Part shown: in pieces, positions 10,239 to 20,997 of the stretch | Layout: every line of letters starts with the position of its first letter | How positions within the stretch are numbered: position 1 is the stretch's first letter | Assembly: GCA_036250225.1 (NCBI GenBank) | Contig: JAPZLL010000011.1 | Coordinates: forward strand, 1,054,001 to 1,118,000 | Direction: 5' to 3' | Length of the DNA: 64,000 nucleotides | Source: Cercophora sp. LCS_1 | Taxonomy: Eukaryota > Ascomycota > Sordariomycetes > Sordariales > Lasiosphaeriaceae | Program-made: the position numbers and the translations under genes | The notes under the pieces: model-generated | Seen by the model: only the letters and a program-made list of their open reading frames with translations | What the model was told of the DNA's origin: nothing | Databases searched by the model: none

Positions 10239-10988
10239 CGTGACGGTGGCACAGGTTGCGAGGTCAGTCCCCTTGCAGACAGTCGCTGCTACCCCTCACC
10301 TTTATATCACCCAAGATATCCCCCACATCTACTTGCCATGCCATGGCCATGGTATCAGTGACGGTCATCGGGCTTGTGACGGTCATCGCGATTGTGACGG
10401 TCATCGGGCTTGTGACGGTCATCGCGATTGTGACGGTCATCGGGCTTGTGATGGTCATCGGGCCTGTGACGGCCATCGCGCTTGTGACGGCCATCGCGCT
10501 TGTGACGGTCATCGCGCTTGTGACGGCCATCGCGCTTTTGTTGATCTGCAACTATCCAGACGTGCATATCTCCAACTAATGGCATCCAATCGCCAGGCAG
10601 GGGTCACTCGGTGGACGGTATCTTGCAGCCACGCCACTGGATGGTCCGTTAATCCCGCACTAGTGCACCCGCATGTCGGGCGGCTCGGCACGTCAAGAGC
10701 TGCAACCCTGGCACGTTGTGTGAAGAATGAGTCCGACTCCTAGTCTAACCCTGGCGCGACCATACAAATGTGTCGGACGCATTCTTCACACCGCGTGCCT
10801 GGGTGGTAACCCCAAACCAGACTTCAAAGCGAGACCCAAATGGGAACGGCACCCACAGATCGACAAGTCAAAGTGCCATACGTGGATGGTATTGTTGTCT
10901 AAGCTATCCCCGAAACGCCAACCCGCAGAGAGGGGTGTGGTAAACTAAGTCTAATGGATGTCCAGTCTGCGCCACGCCAATGTTCTTA
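10239..10988. other. Spacer between P450 and MFS genes
   Basis: The 750 bp contain the P450 promoter, including the minisatellite described separately, and the 3' flank of the MFS transporter gene. No gene is supported here: the long plus-strand frame crossing it (about 10096-10743) owes its length to the 18-bp repeat. Confidence 0.6.
10358..10537. repeat. 18-bp minisatellite, ten units
   Basis: Ten tandem copies of an 18-bp unit (type gtgacggtcatcgcgctt) run without gaps. Variants alternate in the first part (gggctt/cgcgatt endings) and become homogeneous in the last four units. It sits about 120 bp upstream of the P450 start codon. Because the unit length is a multiple of three and lacks stops, all frames stay open through it, which creates spurious ORFs on both strands. 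Confidence 0.95.
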
Positions 10989-12809
10989 TCAAACAATAAC
11001 TGCCTCCCCGGGTCCGTCACGATGCAGTCGCTTCCAGGGCACGAAAGGGACGACCAGGAACGAAACGCCAGCCATGCCCGTTGCTACCGCAAAGGCAGCT
11101 TTGAGGCCGTCCAGATACGAATCGATGATGCCGGGGAGAAGTTCAGGAGGGAACACACTCGACAACTCGGCAGCCCCCGTGCCAAGGACCATCTGCGGGT
11201 TGACACCGGGTGCTTTGGTCGGCAAGCTGATGAGGAGTCGGTTCGCGAATGCAGACTGAGCTGCTGAGACAGAAAAGGCGCCGCCGAGAATCTGAAGCAC
11301 TGAGAGATGTCAGTCCGCCGAACTTGCAAGGGCATCATGGAGGCACTTACAAAGAAGAATCGCCGTGACCGTCGACATATCCGCATCGCTGGCACCCGCC
11401 TGCGCCGTGTTCAGCGCATTCTGGAACGGGAATGCAATCGCCACGCCAGCAAGAATCTGATAACCAATCCACCTCGCCGCCGGCGTCTCGACATCAAAAG
11501 TGATCATCAACCCCGTTGCCACCGTCGCGAGCGCCGCACCAGCCGCCATGAACGGGGTCGAAATGCCCGTCTTGGTAACCGTGATCCCACCGCTGATAAT
11601 CGCCAAACATCCCGCAATAACCAGCGGCAGATTGTCCACGCCCGACTGGATCGCATCCTCGCCCTTGATACTCTGAAAGTAAATGGGCAGATAGTACAGC
11701 AACAAAAAATAACACCCCGCAAAGAAAAACTGAAACACCGAGCTGGCTCCCAAGGACCTCGTCTTCAACAATCTCCACGGAACGGCGGCATACTCCCCCT
11801 GGTACACCTCCCACATGCCAAACGCCGCGAAAATCACCACAAACCCAACCAACAAGCCCACCACCTCACTGCTCCGCCACGAATGCGTAACACCAGCATA
11901 CTGCAACGCCAAAATAAACGAAATAATACCTCCCATCATCAACACCACCCCGACAGGATCCATATGTTTCCCAACCTCCTTCCAACCCGCCCTCTCAACC
12001 GTCGCATTAGCAGGCGTCTTGAAGAAAATCTGCAACAGCACCAACGCCAACCCCCCAATCGGCAGATTGATATAAAAACACCATCGCCACGTCACATTGT
12101 CCGAGAACCCACCCCCAATAAGTGGACCAAAAATCGCAGCAATGGTGTACGAGAAGCCCACCATGCCCAGTAACGTCGGCCGTTTTTTCGGTTCCGCTGA
12201 AAAGGTGAGAATCACCGCTCCACCGGTGGAACACCCTGCTCCGCCTACACCGGCGATCGCGCGTCCGACAATGAAGGCGGCCGGGTTGGGCGCGACGGCG
12301 CAGATGAGGGAGCCGATTTCGAAAATGATGACGCTCAGGATAAAGGTTGATTTGAGCGGGAAGAACTTGTAGGCTTTGCCCCAGGAGGATTGGAACCCTC
12401 CCAAAGTCATGAAGTAGGCGGCGCCGTACCAGAGGACTTCTTTGATGCCGCGGAACTCGTTTGTGATTTTGGGGATGGCGGTGCCTACTATTGTCTGTTT
12501 GAACCTCCCGGAGGGAGGGAATGGTTAGTTGATGTGCGAGGACAAGGATGGGGAAGTGGAGGGAAAGGGAGGACGGACTTGATCGAGAGAGGTCAGAAAG
12601 ACGGTAAGCAGGACGGCGGTGACGAGGACGAAGAGACGGAAACCGGATGGGTAGACAACGGGTGCATCTTCGTCGGGGCCCTCCTGTTTGATGCTTGGTT
12701 GGTCGGTGTTGCTCGACTTTTCGGGGTCTCGCGGGGGTTTGAGGTCCATTTCGGAGTCTGTAACCGTTGCCGAGTCGGCCATGGCCTCGGGTTTGGTTGT
12801 TGCTGTCAT
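10989..12809 (-). CDS. MFS drug/toxin efflux transporter (DHA2-like, 14 TM)
   Basis: Exons 12809-12579, 12494-11351 and 11299-10989 give 561 residues; introns of 84 and 51 bp join in frame. A charged cytosolic N-terminus (PPRDPEKSS) precedes the first helix VLVTAVLLTVFLTSLDQTIV, the usual LDxTIV motif of drug:H+ antiporters. Further family marks are WGKAYKFFPLK (motif A-like), IVGRAIAGVGGAGCSTGG (motif C region) and GPLIGGGFSDNVTWRWCFYI, which is followed by NLPIGG. It should act at the plasma membrane as a proton-driven exporter of a small toxic molecule. Start 12809 was chosen because upstream frame lacks a suitable ATG. It lies on the same strand as the neighbouring P450, 751 bp apart, compatible with joint function but not an operon. 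Confidence 0.92.
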
Positions 12810-14019
12810 TGTGCCGTGTTGACCTGGAAGGATGGACCGGGTTGGAGAGACACAACGCAGAGAAAGGAAAGAAAGAGAGAAAGTCGGGGTGCCAAAAAAA
12901 AAAAAAAAAACAGAAACAGGCAGGCTACCTATATCTATACCATACCCAGCGGCTATCCGATCGCGGAGACCGAAGACGGCTGATTCAAAGGGTGTAAAGA
13001 CAGTCCGAGACTTCGCACCTCGGACCGACCTACACCAACCCTTATAACCCGCCCACGCTTTGACACCGACCACATGGCAACGATCGAGTCACACACTATA
13101 CCCGAACCGTCGTTATCAATCGCGGGACGCGGGACGTGTTATGTTGGATGGGCAGGGGTCTTGATCCCTCATGCAAGATGCTGGAGAAGCGACACGCGTA
13201 GCCGTAAACTCCGCAAAAACCGAGCATGCGAACAAAGAAAAGAAACTAAACAGCCAATGCGAAATTGCCTGTTTGGATCCTGTTGGCGGCAGTCTGTCGA
13301 CTTTGGCTCTCAACAGCGAAAACATGCGATAAACGCGAAAATAGGTCGTTGGCCGTGGCCAAAACAATTGCTCAATTGATTGAAGTTATCGTGGTTGTGT
13401 TCAAAAAACAGTGTGGGGATTTCCGACCGTTACCCCTCTTTCTGGATGGCCGGCACCAGCCTCTGGCGGCTTACCCAGCCACGAACACGGCTTATTCCGT
13501 CGCCCGTTGACACAGTCGCTTTCAAACTGTGACTTCCGCGGCCGCCGTGGGTGTGTCCGAGCGCCGGGTGGCGGGCGGAATATTAGGCCGACTGCATCGT
13601 GGCGTCCCGTCGCGGCGATGGATGGCCCGGTCGGGCATGGTTGGCGGTGCCCGACGCCAGTTGGATGACAAATGCACTGCCATCAGCCAAAACACAAGCG
13701 GCTCTCTTTGTTGGGGAACGCCGCCCCGGTCCGACCAACGTCCGTCTGACGGTGGAGACGGACGCAAATAAGAACGACATCCTTCGCCGACAAAACTGCG
13801 CTTCTTCGGCTCCTACTTTCCTGTTTTGTATTTTAGGCGAACCAAGCGGACGCAATGTCAACAATCGGAAAATAAAACCCGTGGCGCTTTCAAAAGAAGA
13901 AAATCCTTCAGAGGAATTGTAGGTATTGCTGATGCCCAAAAATGCACAAACGCCATCTAAGATGCTCCAATCCGGCCCAACGCCCCGTATTCGCACACAC
14001 GCACGCGAGGCAACCCTCT
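12810..14019. other. Intergenic region upstream of MFS gene
   Basis: About 1.2 kb without a supported gene. It contains the MFS promoter and the 3' flank of the mitochondrial carrier gene. A run of about 17 A starts near 12894, about 85 bp upstream of the MFS start codon. Several short frames exist but none has recognisable content. Confidence 0.5.
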
Positions 14020-15450
14020 CTAATTGAGAAGAATGTCATACCCATCCCGGTTGATCCGAACCTGATCCCCGCCGAGGCCATACTTCCTCCTGACCAGCTC
14101 AAAAATGATGAGCCCCGCACTCGTGCTCGGAACCTGTCTGATAGTATTCCACCAAAACCCTCTATACAACCACCTGCGCATGCTATGCCCAAGCCCGGCC
14201 GCCTCGGCCTCAACCACACACTCCTTCCACGTCGTCTTGTACGCATCGCAATACTCCCAAAACATGCGGTGCGTCGTCGCCGTCTTGCCCATCTGCCGGC
14301 CGCGCAACTCCCTCGCCTTGGCATCCAACGCCTCGAGCCGTTCCCAGTGCTCAACCTGAATATGCGACAACGGATGCAACACGGCCTGCTGTGTAATTGA
14401 CGCGCCCATACCAGCCAGAAGCAAAAACGCCGGCTCAATAGCATAATGCGGCCGTATAATCGTCGGCATGCCCTCCTCCTTTTTCTCCATCGTCGGCCTT
14501 CGTCTCGACAGCAAAACAATCGTATCCTCGCTCAGCGAGCCATAATACCACGTCACAAACCGATAATACCCCTGCGCCTTGAGATACTCAAACGTGCTGA
14601 AAAAGACGGCGCTCCCCATGCTATCCTTGAGAAACGACAAGCCCCAACCCGCAAAAATGCCGCGCAGCCCAATCTCACGCAGTTTGGCCGCACTAAACGC
14701 CCACATGCTCTTTGGTCGCTCGCCCAGCCCGACCTTCCCATCAACAGGGTTGCCGCTCCCCGTCATGCCCGCCGCGCTGGCGCCCACTAGATCATACCGC
14801 GCCTGCACCGCGTCCAACGGCGCGGCAACAACACTCTGGATGCCCCCCGCCAGAAACCCAGCTGTGAACGTTTCCATCGGTGACGGAGGTGGATACACAC
14901 GCTTGCTAGCGCGCGAGCTCTCCTCGTGCAACCGGCCGAGGATCTGTAAGTAGCTGGTGTACAGCACGACGCCCACGCCGACGTTGGCGATGAGCGGCGG
15001 CATCACCTGCTCCGGGACGACTCGCCAGCCGTAGTGCCGTACCGCGGACGCGATAACACCGGGTGTGGTGCCGCGGAGCCGCGTCTTGATCCAGAGCCAG
15101 GCATTCCCCCACCTCCCGCGGGCGCGGCTGCCTAGGTCCTTGAGCGCGGTCTGGTCAAGCAGCGCTGATGCCGCGGCGTGCTGCTGCTCTTGCAGGGCGC
15201 GCGCGTAGGCGAGGTAGTCGACGCGTGTGCGGAAGAAGGCTTTGACCGGCGCGCGAAAGTAAAAGGCGATGGCTTGCTGGGTGAGCGCGCGCATGCCCGC
15301 TGCTGAGGCGCCTGTTGCTGCGTTGGAGGTGGGGGCTTTTTCCGGGAAGGACGGCGCCTGGGAGGGGTCTGTGATGACGGGGAGGAGGGAGCCGAGTAAG
15401 GGCGAGGTGGGATCATGGCTATTGGCGCCATGGGGGTTGGTGCGCGTCAT
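14020..15450 (-). CDS. Mitochondrial carrier family (SLC25-like) protein, divergent
   Basis: A single exon encodes 476 residues. The centre reads ETFTAGFLAGGIQSVVAAPL followed by DAVQARYD, a PxDxxxxR carrier signature with the preceding helix. A second repeat-like segment is LREIGLRGIFAGWGLSFLKD then SMGSAVFFSTFEYLK, the third-helix pattern of carriers. A third unit around EPAFLLLAGMGASITQQAVL then HPLSHIQVEHWERL is weaker. It is longer than the usual 300 residues because of an N-terminal extension of about 100 residues (MTRTNPHGANSHDP) and insertions. Likely located in the mitochondrial inner membrane; the transported metabolite is unknown. It is divergent from the NLP gene, 926 bp apart. 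Confidence 0.8.
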   Translation of the reverse strand: MTRTNPHGANSHDPTSPLLGSLLPVITDPSQAPSFPEKAPTSNAATGASAAGMRALTQQAIAFYFRAPVKAFFRTRVDYLAYARALQEQQHAAASALLDQTALKDLGSRARGRWGNAWLWIKTRLRGTTPGVIASAVRHYGWRVVPEQVMPPLIANVGVGVVLYTSYLQILGRLHEESSRASKRVYPPPSPMETFTAGFLAGGIQSVVAAPLDAVQARYDLVGASAAGMTGSGNPVDGKVGLGERPKSMWAFSAAKLREIGLRGIFAGWGLSFLKDSMGSAVFFSTFEYLKAQGYYRFVTWYYGSLSEDTIVLLSRRRPTMEKKEEGMPTIIRPHYAIEPAFLLLAGMGASITQQAVLHPLSHIQVEHWERLEALDAKARELRGRQMGKTATTHRMFWEYCDAYKTTWKECVVEAEAAGLGHSMRRWLYRGFWWNTIRQVPSTSAGLIIFELVRRKYGLGGDQVRINRDGYDILLN

Positions 15451-16376
15451 GGTGGTGATGCATTTTTTTGTGTGTCGTTGCCCGTTGGTGAAAGTGCGTG
15501 GTTTGCTTGGCGGTGGTGAGTTGCACGTGGTTTTGGTGAGAAGGGCTTTTTTTCGTCAAGGCAGCTTTTTTGGCGGGAGCGACGGGAGCTGCGGCGGAAT
15601 TAGCCGGCTTGGCTTCCGTGAGTTGGCGAGTGGGGATGGTGACGGGTGGAGACAGCTGGCCAGGTGGCGGGCCCCTTTTGTCCGGGTTTCCGGCGCTCAG
15701 GGGCGGCAACAATGAAATGGAATGGCAACGGGGATCAAGATGCCATGTGGTGGGATTTGGCTTGCGGAATTTCTGACGGCTCCCGTCGTAGGGCAGGAAA
15801 TTGTCCAATTCGACGCTTCATGCTGTCCACGCCGTTTGTCGCCAAACTCGACGGGTGCAGGGGTGGTCACTTGGCTTCGTCTTGGCATCAAGCGCACGAG
15901 CTCCCATCCCCCGCATTCTTCACCGATTGGCGGAGCGTCACATCGCGAAAATGAAGTCCGCAAAAGCAATCTGTGCCGTCGCATCCAACCAGGGGCTCGA
16001 ATCTTGAACTGACCTCGTGCCAGATGTGAGCGCACCCAGAGGCTCCCCGGCTCGACGACGCCATGCCCGATTGACGCGCCTTCCCGAGCCGGATACCGGT
16101 CGAGATGCCCCAACGGGCTGGTGATTGGCGATTGCGACCTGGTAATCCTACCGTCCAGAACTCCAGTGCTACCCCTAACGTGGGGCTTTTTTTACGCGCC
16201 TGATACGCATGTGAACCGCAACACCAGATTTATATACCCGTGTGTCTCATGGCCATTATGTCTAGGTGAGCTTTCATGAGGCATCACCAGTCATTCGTTG
16301 AACTCCATTGAACCGCATTCGTTCCTTCCCTCGTTCAACCCACACTCGTTTCTTTCCTTTCCAATCCCAAGACAAG
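15451..16376. promoter_or_regulatory. Divergent promoter region between carrier and NLP genes
   Basis: The 926 bp separate two start codons and so hold both promoters. On the NLP side a TATA-like ATTTATATA lies near 16229-16236 and a pyrimidine-rich tract spans about 16322-16370, just before the start codon, a usual fungal core-promoter feature. No gene is supported. Confidence 0.5.
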
Positions 16377-17174
16377 ATGAAATTCCTCCGCACGGGCGTG
16401 ACAGCCCTCCTCCTCCCTCTAACCCACGCCCTCCCAGCCCTCCCCCTATTCCCGCGCCAAAACAGCCCTCCCACCGCCCTCCCGCAACGCGCAACCGCAA
16501 ACGACCTCCGCTACCAACCCAACCTCGACTTCGACACAGACGGCTGCTACAACGTCCCCGCCATCTCGGCCACCGGCCAAATCGTCGCCGGCCTCCCGCA
16601 CAGCTGGGTCGGCCTGGCCACCAACTGCCGAGACCTCTCCGATCTCGAAAACAACAACGTCTACGTCCGCCAACGCTGCAACGCCAACGGGTGGTGCATC
16701 TACCTCTACGACTACTACTTCGAAAAAGACGTCGCCATCCCCTTTCTGCTCGACCCAGGCCACACCCACGACTGGGAACACATTGCCGTGTGGACATTCA
16801 ACGGGACGCCGCAATACGTCGGCGCGTCGCAGCACGGTAACTATGAGCTGCGCGCGGCGAGCAGCGTGCGCTGGGAGGGTGAGCACCCGAAACTGGTGTA
16901 TCACAAGGATGGGGCGAGCACGCACTGTTTCCGGTTCGCGGATGCGTCCGACGAAAAGATTGAGAACCACAAGGGCGTTTGGTTCAGGGGCGCGTTGATT
17001 TCGTATAATGGGTTCCCGACGACGGCGCTGAGGGATAAGTTGTTTGCGTATGATTTTGGGAAGGCAACGATTGCAATCAAGGATGCGACGTTTGCAGGAA
17101 ACATTGACAAGGCGAAGCCGCAGGCTGTTGTGTTTGATTCGAATGCGGATTTTAACTCACCTGGTTTTCCGTGA
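16377..17174 (+). CDS. NPP1/NLP family secreted protein
   Basis: A single exon encodes 265 residues. The signal peptide is MKFLRTGVTALLLPLTHALP, followed by a short Pro-rich segment. The mature part carries the family core: PNLDFDTDGCYNVPAISA, the heptapeptide region GHTHDWEHIAVW (GHRHDWE in most relatives, here Thr for Arg), and KLVYHKDGASTHCFRFA. NLPs are secreted plant-associated proteins; cytolytic members bind sphingolipids in the plant plasma membrane, while others are not toxic. The two Cys of type 1 NLPs are hard to place, as extra Cys occur (CRD, RCNANGWC). Activity cannot be predicted from sequence. The first half of the gene has strongly C-ending codons and the second half does not, an abrupt change worth noting. 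Confidence 0.93.
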   Translation: MKFLRTGVTALLLPLTHALPALPLFPRQNSPPTALPQRATANDLRYQPNLDFDTDGCYNVPAISATGQIVAGLPHSWVGLATNCRDLSDLENNNVYVRQRCNANGWCIYLYDYYFEKDVAIPFLLDPGHTHDWEHIAVWTFNGTPQYVGASQHGNYELRAASSVRWEGEHPKLVYHKDGASTHCFRFADASDEKIENHKGVWFRGALISYNGFPTTALRDKLFAYDFGKATIAIKDATFAGNIDKAKPQAVVFDSNADFNSPGFP

Positions 17175-17523
17175 GGGGTAACGATGGATGGGTTGTTATG
17201 ATAGGATGCGGGATTTGGGTGGGACTTTGGCTTGGAATCGTTGGGATACTCTCCGCTGGTGCTTGGATGCAGATTCATGATGGTTTGGAATTTGGATGTT
17301 GTGTGGGGCATTGGCCCCCAGGATGGACTTCACGCTTTGAAGATCATGGTGTGTTCTGGCGGGATATTTGATGGAAATATGATACCTTTCTGGCAATTCC
17401 TTTACGCGTCTCTTCATCGCGTCTCTTCATCGCGTCTCTTGACGGGACCACTTGCATTGCTCTCTGCTATGTGACAGACAGGTTCCAGCTCCGCGACTCC
17501 TTGCCACCATGCGGTCGCATGAA
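17175..17523. other. Convergent 3' spacer with short 13-bp repeat
   Basis: The spacer lies between the 3' ends of the NLP gene (plus) and the Argonaute pseudogene (minus). It contains nearly three copies of a 13-bp unit (cgcgtctcttcat) at about 17405-17442. No gene is seen. Confidence 0.6.
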
Positions 17524-20500
17524 TCAGATGTAAAACATACTGTTCTTCAACTTCTCGTGCACCTTGGTGTCGTCATCCCCAACTGGCGGAGCGTGGCTAC
17601 TCACACTACCCGCAACCGAGTTGTTCGGCGTGTCAAACACATTGCCCAGATACAGCCTAGCACGTTCACACGCAATGTCTGCATAGTACGCCGGCGTACA
17701 CACGCTGACGGCCTTGGTGGCCCTGCCATACACATAGCACAAGCCCTGTGTCAGCTGCTCGAGCGCGTCAGCAACGTTATTGCAACCTGCCGGTAGTGAA
17801 TGCTTCCGGAAGATCTCGTCCAGTACCACAAAGTAGTGAGCTGGACGCGCTGTCCCCTTGATGGCGGCATGCGACTGCAAGAAAAAGTCCCAGTTCCTTG
17901 CCTCAGTGACACCGCGATCGACCACGGTGCCGGGAACAGGGGTTGTCAGGCTATCACCGACCCGATAAAAGCGGGTGTGGTGTCTCTTGCCAACAACAAC
18001 GATAGTCAAACGCGGCTGTTCCTCCTTCGAATACACCATCTGACAGGCCTTGCGTAGAAGCGGCAGTTCCTTCTCTAGCACTAGCTGATACTGCCCTTCA
18101 GAGACGCCGTCGCGATAGACGAGGATGTTCTTCGGCAGGCTGCGGTTGTGACCCCTCCACAGGCTAAGTCGGGACTCAAGCATCTCCGTCAGGCTGGAGA
18201 CCATCTCCTCACGCGCTGCGTGCTGAACCCTGAGCACTGCTGGCCACTGCCCCAGGTTTTTGTCGATGCTGGCGACCATGGCGGCGATACTCGGCGCATT
18301 TGAAGCGGAGCTAGGCGACGGGTGGGTGACATCAATGCCAACAACCATGGTGTTGCCCTCCCCAATAATTCCCTGACGCTCGGCGTGTATCACCTGGTTC
18401 GTGCCGCCGAGTTTGAGGTTGAGTTTGAGGGCAACGTTGGCAAAGTATTGCGGTCCCTTCTGCACAAATTTCTCACCGGCGACGGACACCGTGCGGATGC
18501 CGTACCGAACGTCGGCGTAAAGTTTGATGCGGTTGTACAGCGGGGCAGTGCTGTCGGGTATGATGATGAGGAGAACGCCGATCCTTTGCCAGCAGCGCAA
18601 TCTCCTTCTTGAGGGCGGGATCATCGGAGTTGGCCAGCTTTACTTGCTCTCCTGGAAATGGATCCACCACCTGTCCCATGCCGTTTGTAGCTAGTGCATT
18701 TCTGAACTTCATAACAGCCGCCTTGACGTCCGCTAACTTGAGGAAGCGGTATCCTTTGACGTCTTGCAATGAGACCTCGATGTAGGACCAGCTTTTTGGC
18801 ACCGCGACCTCTTTGAAGTGCACCTTTCTCAAGTCTCAGCTGCCATTTGTCGGCTGGACTGCTTTGCTGGCCTTATGCAAGACCCTTGGCTCCTTTAGTA
18901 CCCGCCCAGGAACGGTAATAAGCTTGGGGGCCACAGAGATGCCGAACTGTCCCTACCCAGATGCTCAGTTATATGTCTCCTAGGCAGGGTTAGATATCAC
19001 AGTTAAACGTACCAGCGGGGCATTGGCACCAGGAAGGCCAATCACGTTCAGCCCTACCAGCTCAATCGACCGAGCGTTCTCCGCCGGCGGGCGGACGGCA
19101 AACTTGATCATTTTACCGGTTTGACTGGCGTCCAACTTGGAGCGTGCGACCTGTCCTGGCATGACATCGCAAAGCTCAGGAGGGAGGTACGTTGGCTTCT
19201 CTCGAGTCCCGACGTTCACAACGGGGTACTCGGGTTTCTTCAGAATGATGCCGTGGGCTATGAGGTGTTATCAGGAGACGGAATGAAGGCGATATGGGGC
19301 ATGCAAGGGTAAGAGAAATACACGGACCAGCCTGGAAGAAGTCATAGACGAGGATGTAGCCACCACCCCCAGACTCAGGCTTCTCAATCTTGTCGGCAAT
19401 AGCCTCCGTCGCTGAAGCATCCAACCAGAACTTTACTTCTCGGGACCCGGGGCTATGACACGACATCTTCGGCGGGTGAAGATCTTTGCTGCCATCGTCT
19501 GAGCGGGCGAATCCATGAATAGTCTTGACCCGGGGCACAACCTTGCCGGCACTGTCCTTCAGGTACTTTGTCTGAGCGCGGAGTCCCTTCAGGAACGATG
19601 CCCATGCCTTTTGGCTCTGATTCCCTTTCAAGTGAAGTCGTCCATAATGTCGAGGAGGGGCATGTTCTTGTAAGATGCTGCGCAGCTAACATTGACATTG
19701 ACCAGGACCCGCCTAGTAGCCGCGCGGACGCTCGCAAAATACCCGCGATATGCGCCGAGTCCACCGCCAAGGTTGAGCGAGTTTGCCACTCTTAGAGCAA
19801 AGATTCTGGATGAGCCAATGGTGGCGGTTTCGTTTCTAGTCTTGGCGTAGTGGTTGAGCATGATGTTGAAGGCTTGGATCATCTCCTGCTTCTTGTCGTA
19901 GCTCTCCGCGAGGTCCGTTGAAGCCAAAAACCTCATGAGGTCACTGACCCTCAATGTGCCTGTGTTCTTGAGCACGACACGGCACGAGGTCGCTCCCTGC
20001 CGCGGCTGGTTCTCGCTCTCGGAGCGGTACGTGATGTCGATCGTTGTCACGTCATCCTCAGCAGCAATCCCAAGATCTCCGCCTGAGATCAGGGTCGATC
20101 TGAAGTCTGACGCCATGATATTGCGAGAGCGGGTCATTTCGGGTGTCTCAAGAAGCAAGCGGATAATCTGGGCCAACTTCTTGCCCACGGGCTTGGTGGC
20201 AGCCTTGGAGCCCGTGGATTTGGGAATAACATCCTTGATAGCATAGCGATAGAGAACCAAATTCCTCTTGAGCGGTTTCATCTCAAAGTAGTTGGTCCAC
20301 AGCTCCACCTTCTGCTCTTTGTGTTCCGTACCATATGCAAGCCGCAAAGGGGCCAGTGGCTTGAAGCCGAGACGCCCAATGTCGGGGGTATCGGGGCTTG
20401 ACATGGCGTCGCTGAGGGCATCCTCCAACTTCTTGCAGTCTTCGTCAGGAGGCGGAAACTTTCCATCGTGGGAGCTGCGGTTGTGATGTTGACGCACATG

Positions 20501-20640
20501 TCATCAAAGGACGAGAGTAGGTAGGGACATACCGATAGTTTGACTGTCCAGACATCGTAGGAAGCCGGGATTTCGAATGAGTAGAGACTGCGCTCGTGCC
20601 CTCCGAGAATGGAGGAAAGTCGAGAGCTTCTCACTGGGGT
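17524..20640 (-). pseudogene. Argonaute (QDE-2-like) gene, broken by one stop and two frameshifts
   Basis: Coding segments run from about 20497 to 19328, 19257-19013 and 18946-17524, with introns at 19258-19327 and 18947-19012. The N-terminal domain is seen in LRLAYGTEHKEQKVELWTNY, the PAZ domain in TYLPPELCDVMPGQVARSKL, and the PIWI domain in VVGIDVTHPSPSS, VYRDGVSEGQYQLVLEKELP and VCTPAYYADIACERARLYLG, ending NSMFYI. The catalytic Asp residues are still visible; the last position is Asp, as in several fungal Argonautes. However, reading frame changes after IMDDFT near 19628-19640, a TGA occurs at 18836-18838 (NGS-stop-DLRKVHF, where Trp would fit), and the frame changes again near 18581-18592 (ALLAK to IGVLLIIIPDSTAPLY). 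No splice pair explains these. The 5' end is unresolved: an upstream segment (ERSLYSFEIPASYDVWTVKL) ends at a GTATGT donor but does not join in frame. The normal protein would guide small-RNA silencing (quelling). Confidence 0.8.
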
Positions 20641-20997
20641 TTGGACCCTCTAAATATTCTGGCTGGCCACGGCCTCGTGGCTTGCCCCATGCATTGTTCT
20701 TCTGTCAGGCTTTTGTTGGTGAAGGGAAACTAGGTGTCATTGGACAAACAGTTTGAGCGACGACTCTTTCTCCCCGTTTGCTGTTGACGCCCCACCCAGA
20801 AAAAGAGTCATGGTTCTGGGGCAGCCAGACGAATCGTCCTTGGCTCATCGCCTGGTGTCTGTGTGGTCGGCGGTGACTGTGCTATGTGGAGGACTTGGTA
20901 TTCTCCTGATGTGCGTATCATGGGTTCGTCGCCCGCTCTCCGCTCCCGCGCCAACCGCCCGCTGTATGGGCCCAGTTTCTGTAAGGTTGCAATATCG
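20641..20997. other. Spacer between GH63 and Argonaute pseudogene
   Basis: The 357 bp lie between the 3' end of the GH63 gene and the unresolved 5' end of the Argonaute pseudogene, and may contain that gene's promoter or first exon. No repeat or other gene was recognised. Confidence 0.4.

Noticed and set aside
10096..10743. Plus-strand ORF with CDGHRA repeats
   Set aside because: It exists only because the 18-bp minisatellite has no stop in this frame; the opposite strand is equally open and no protein family fits.
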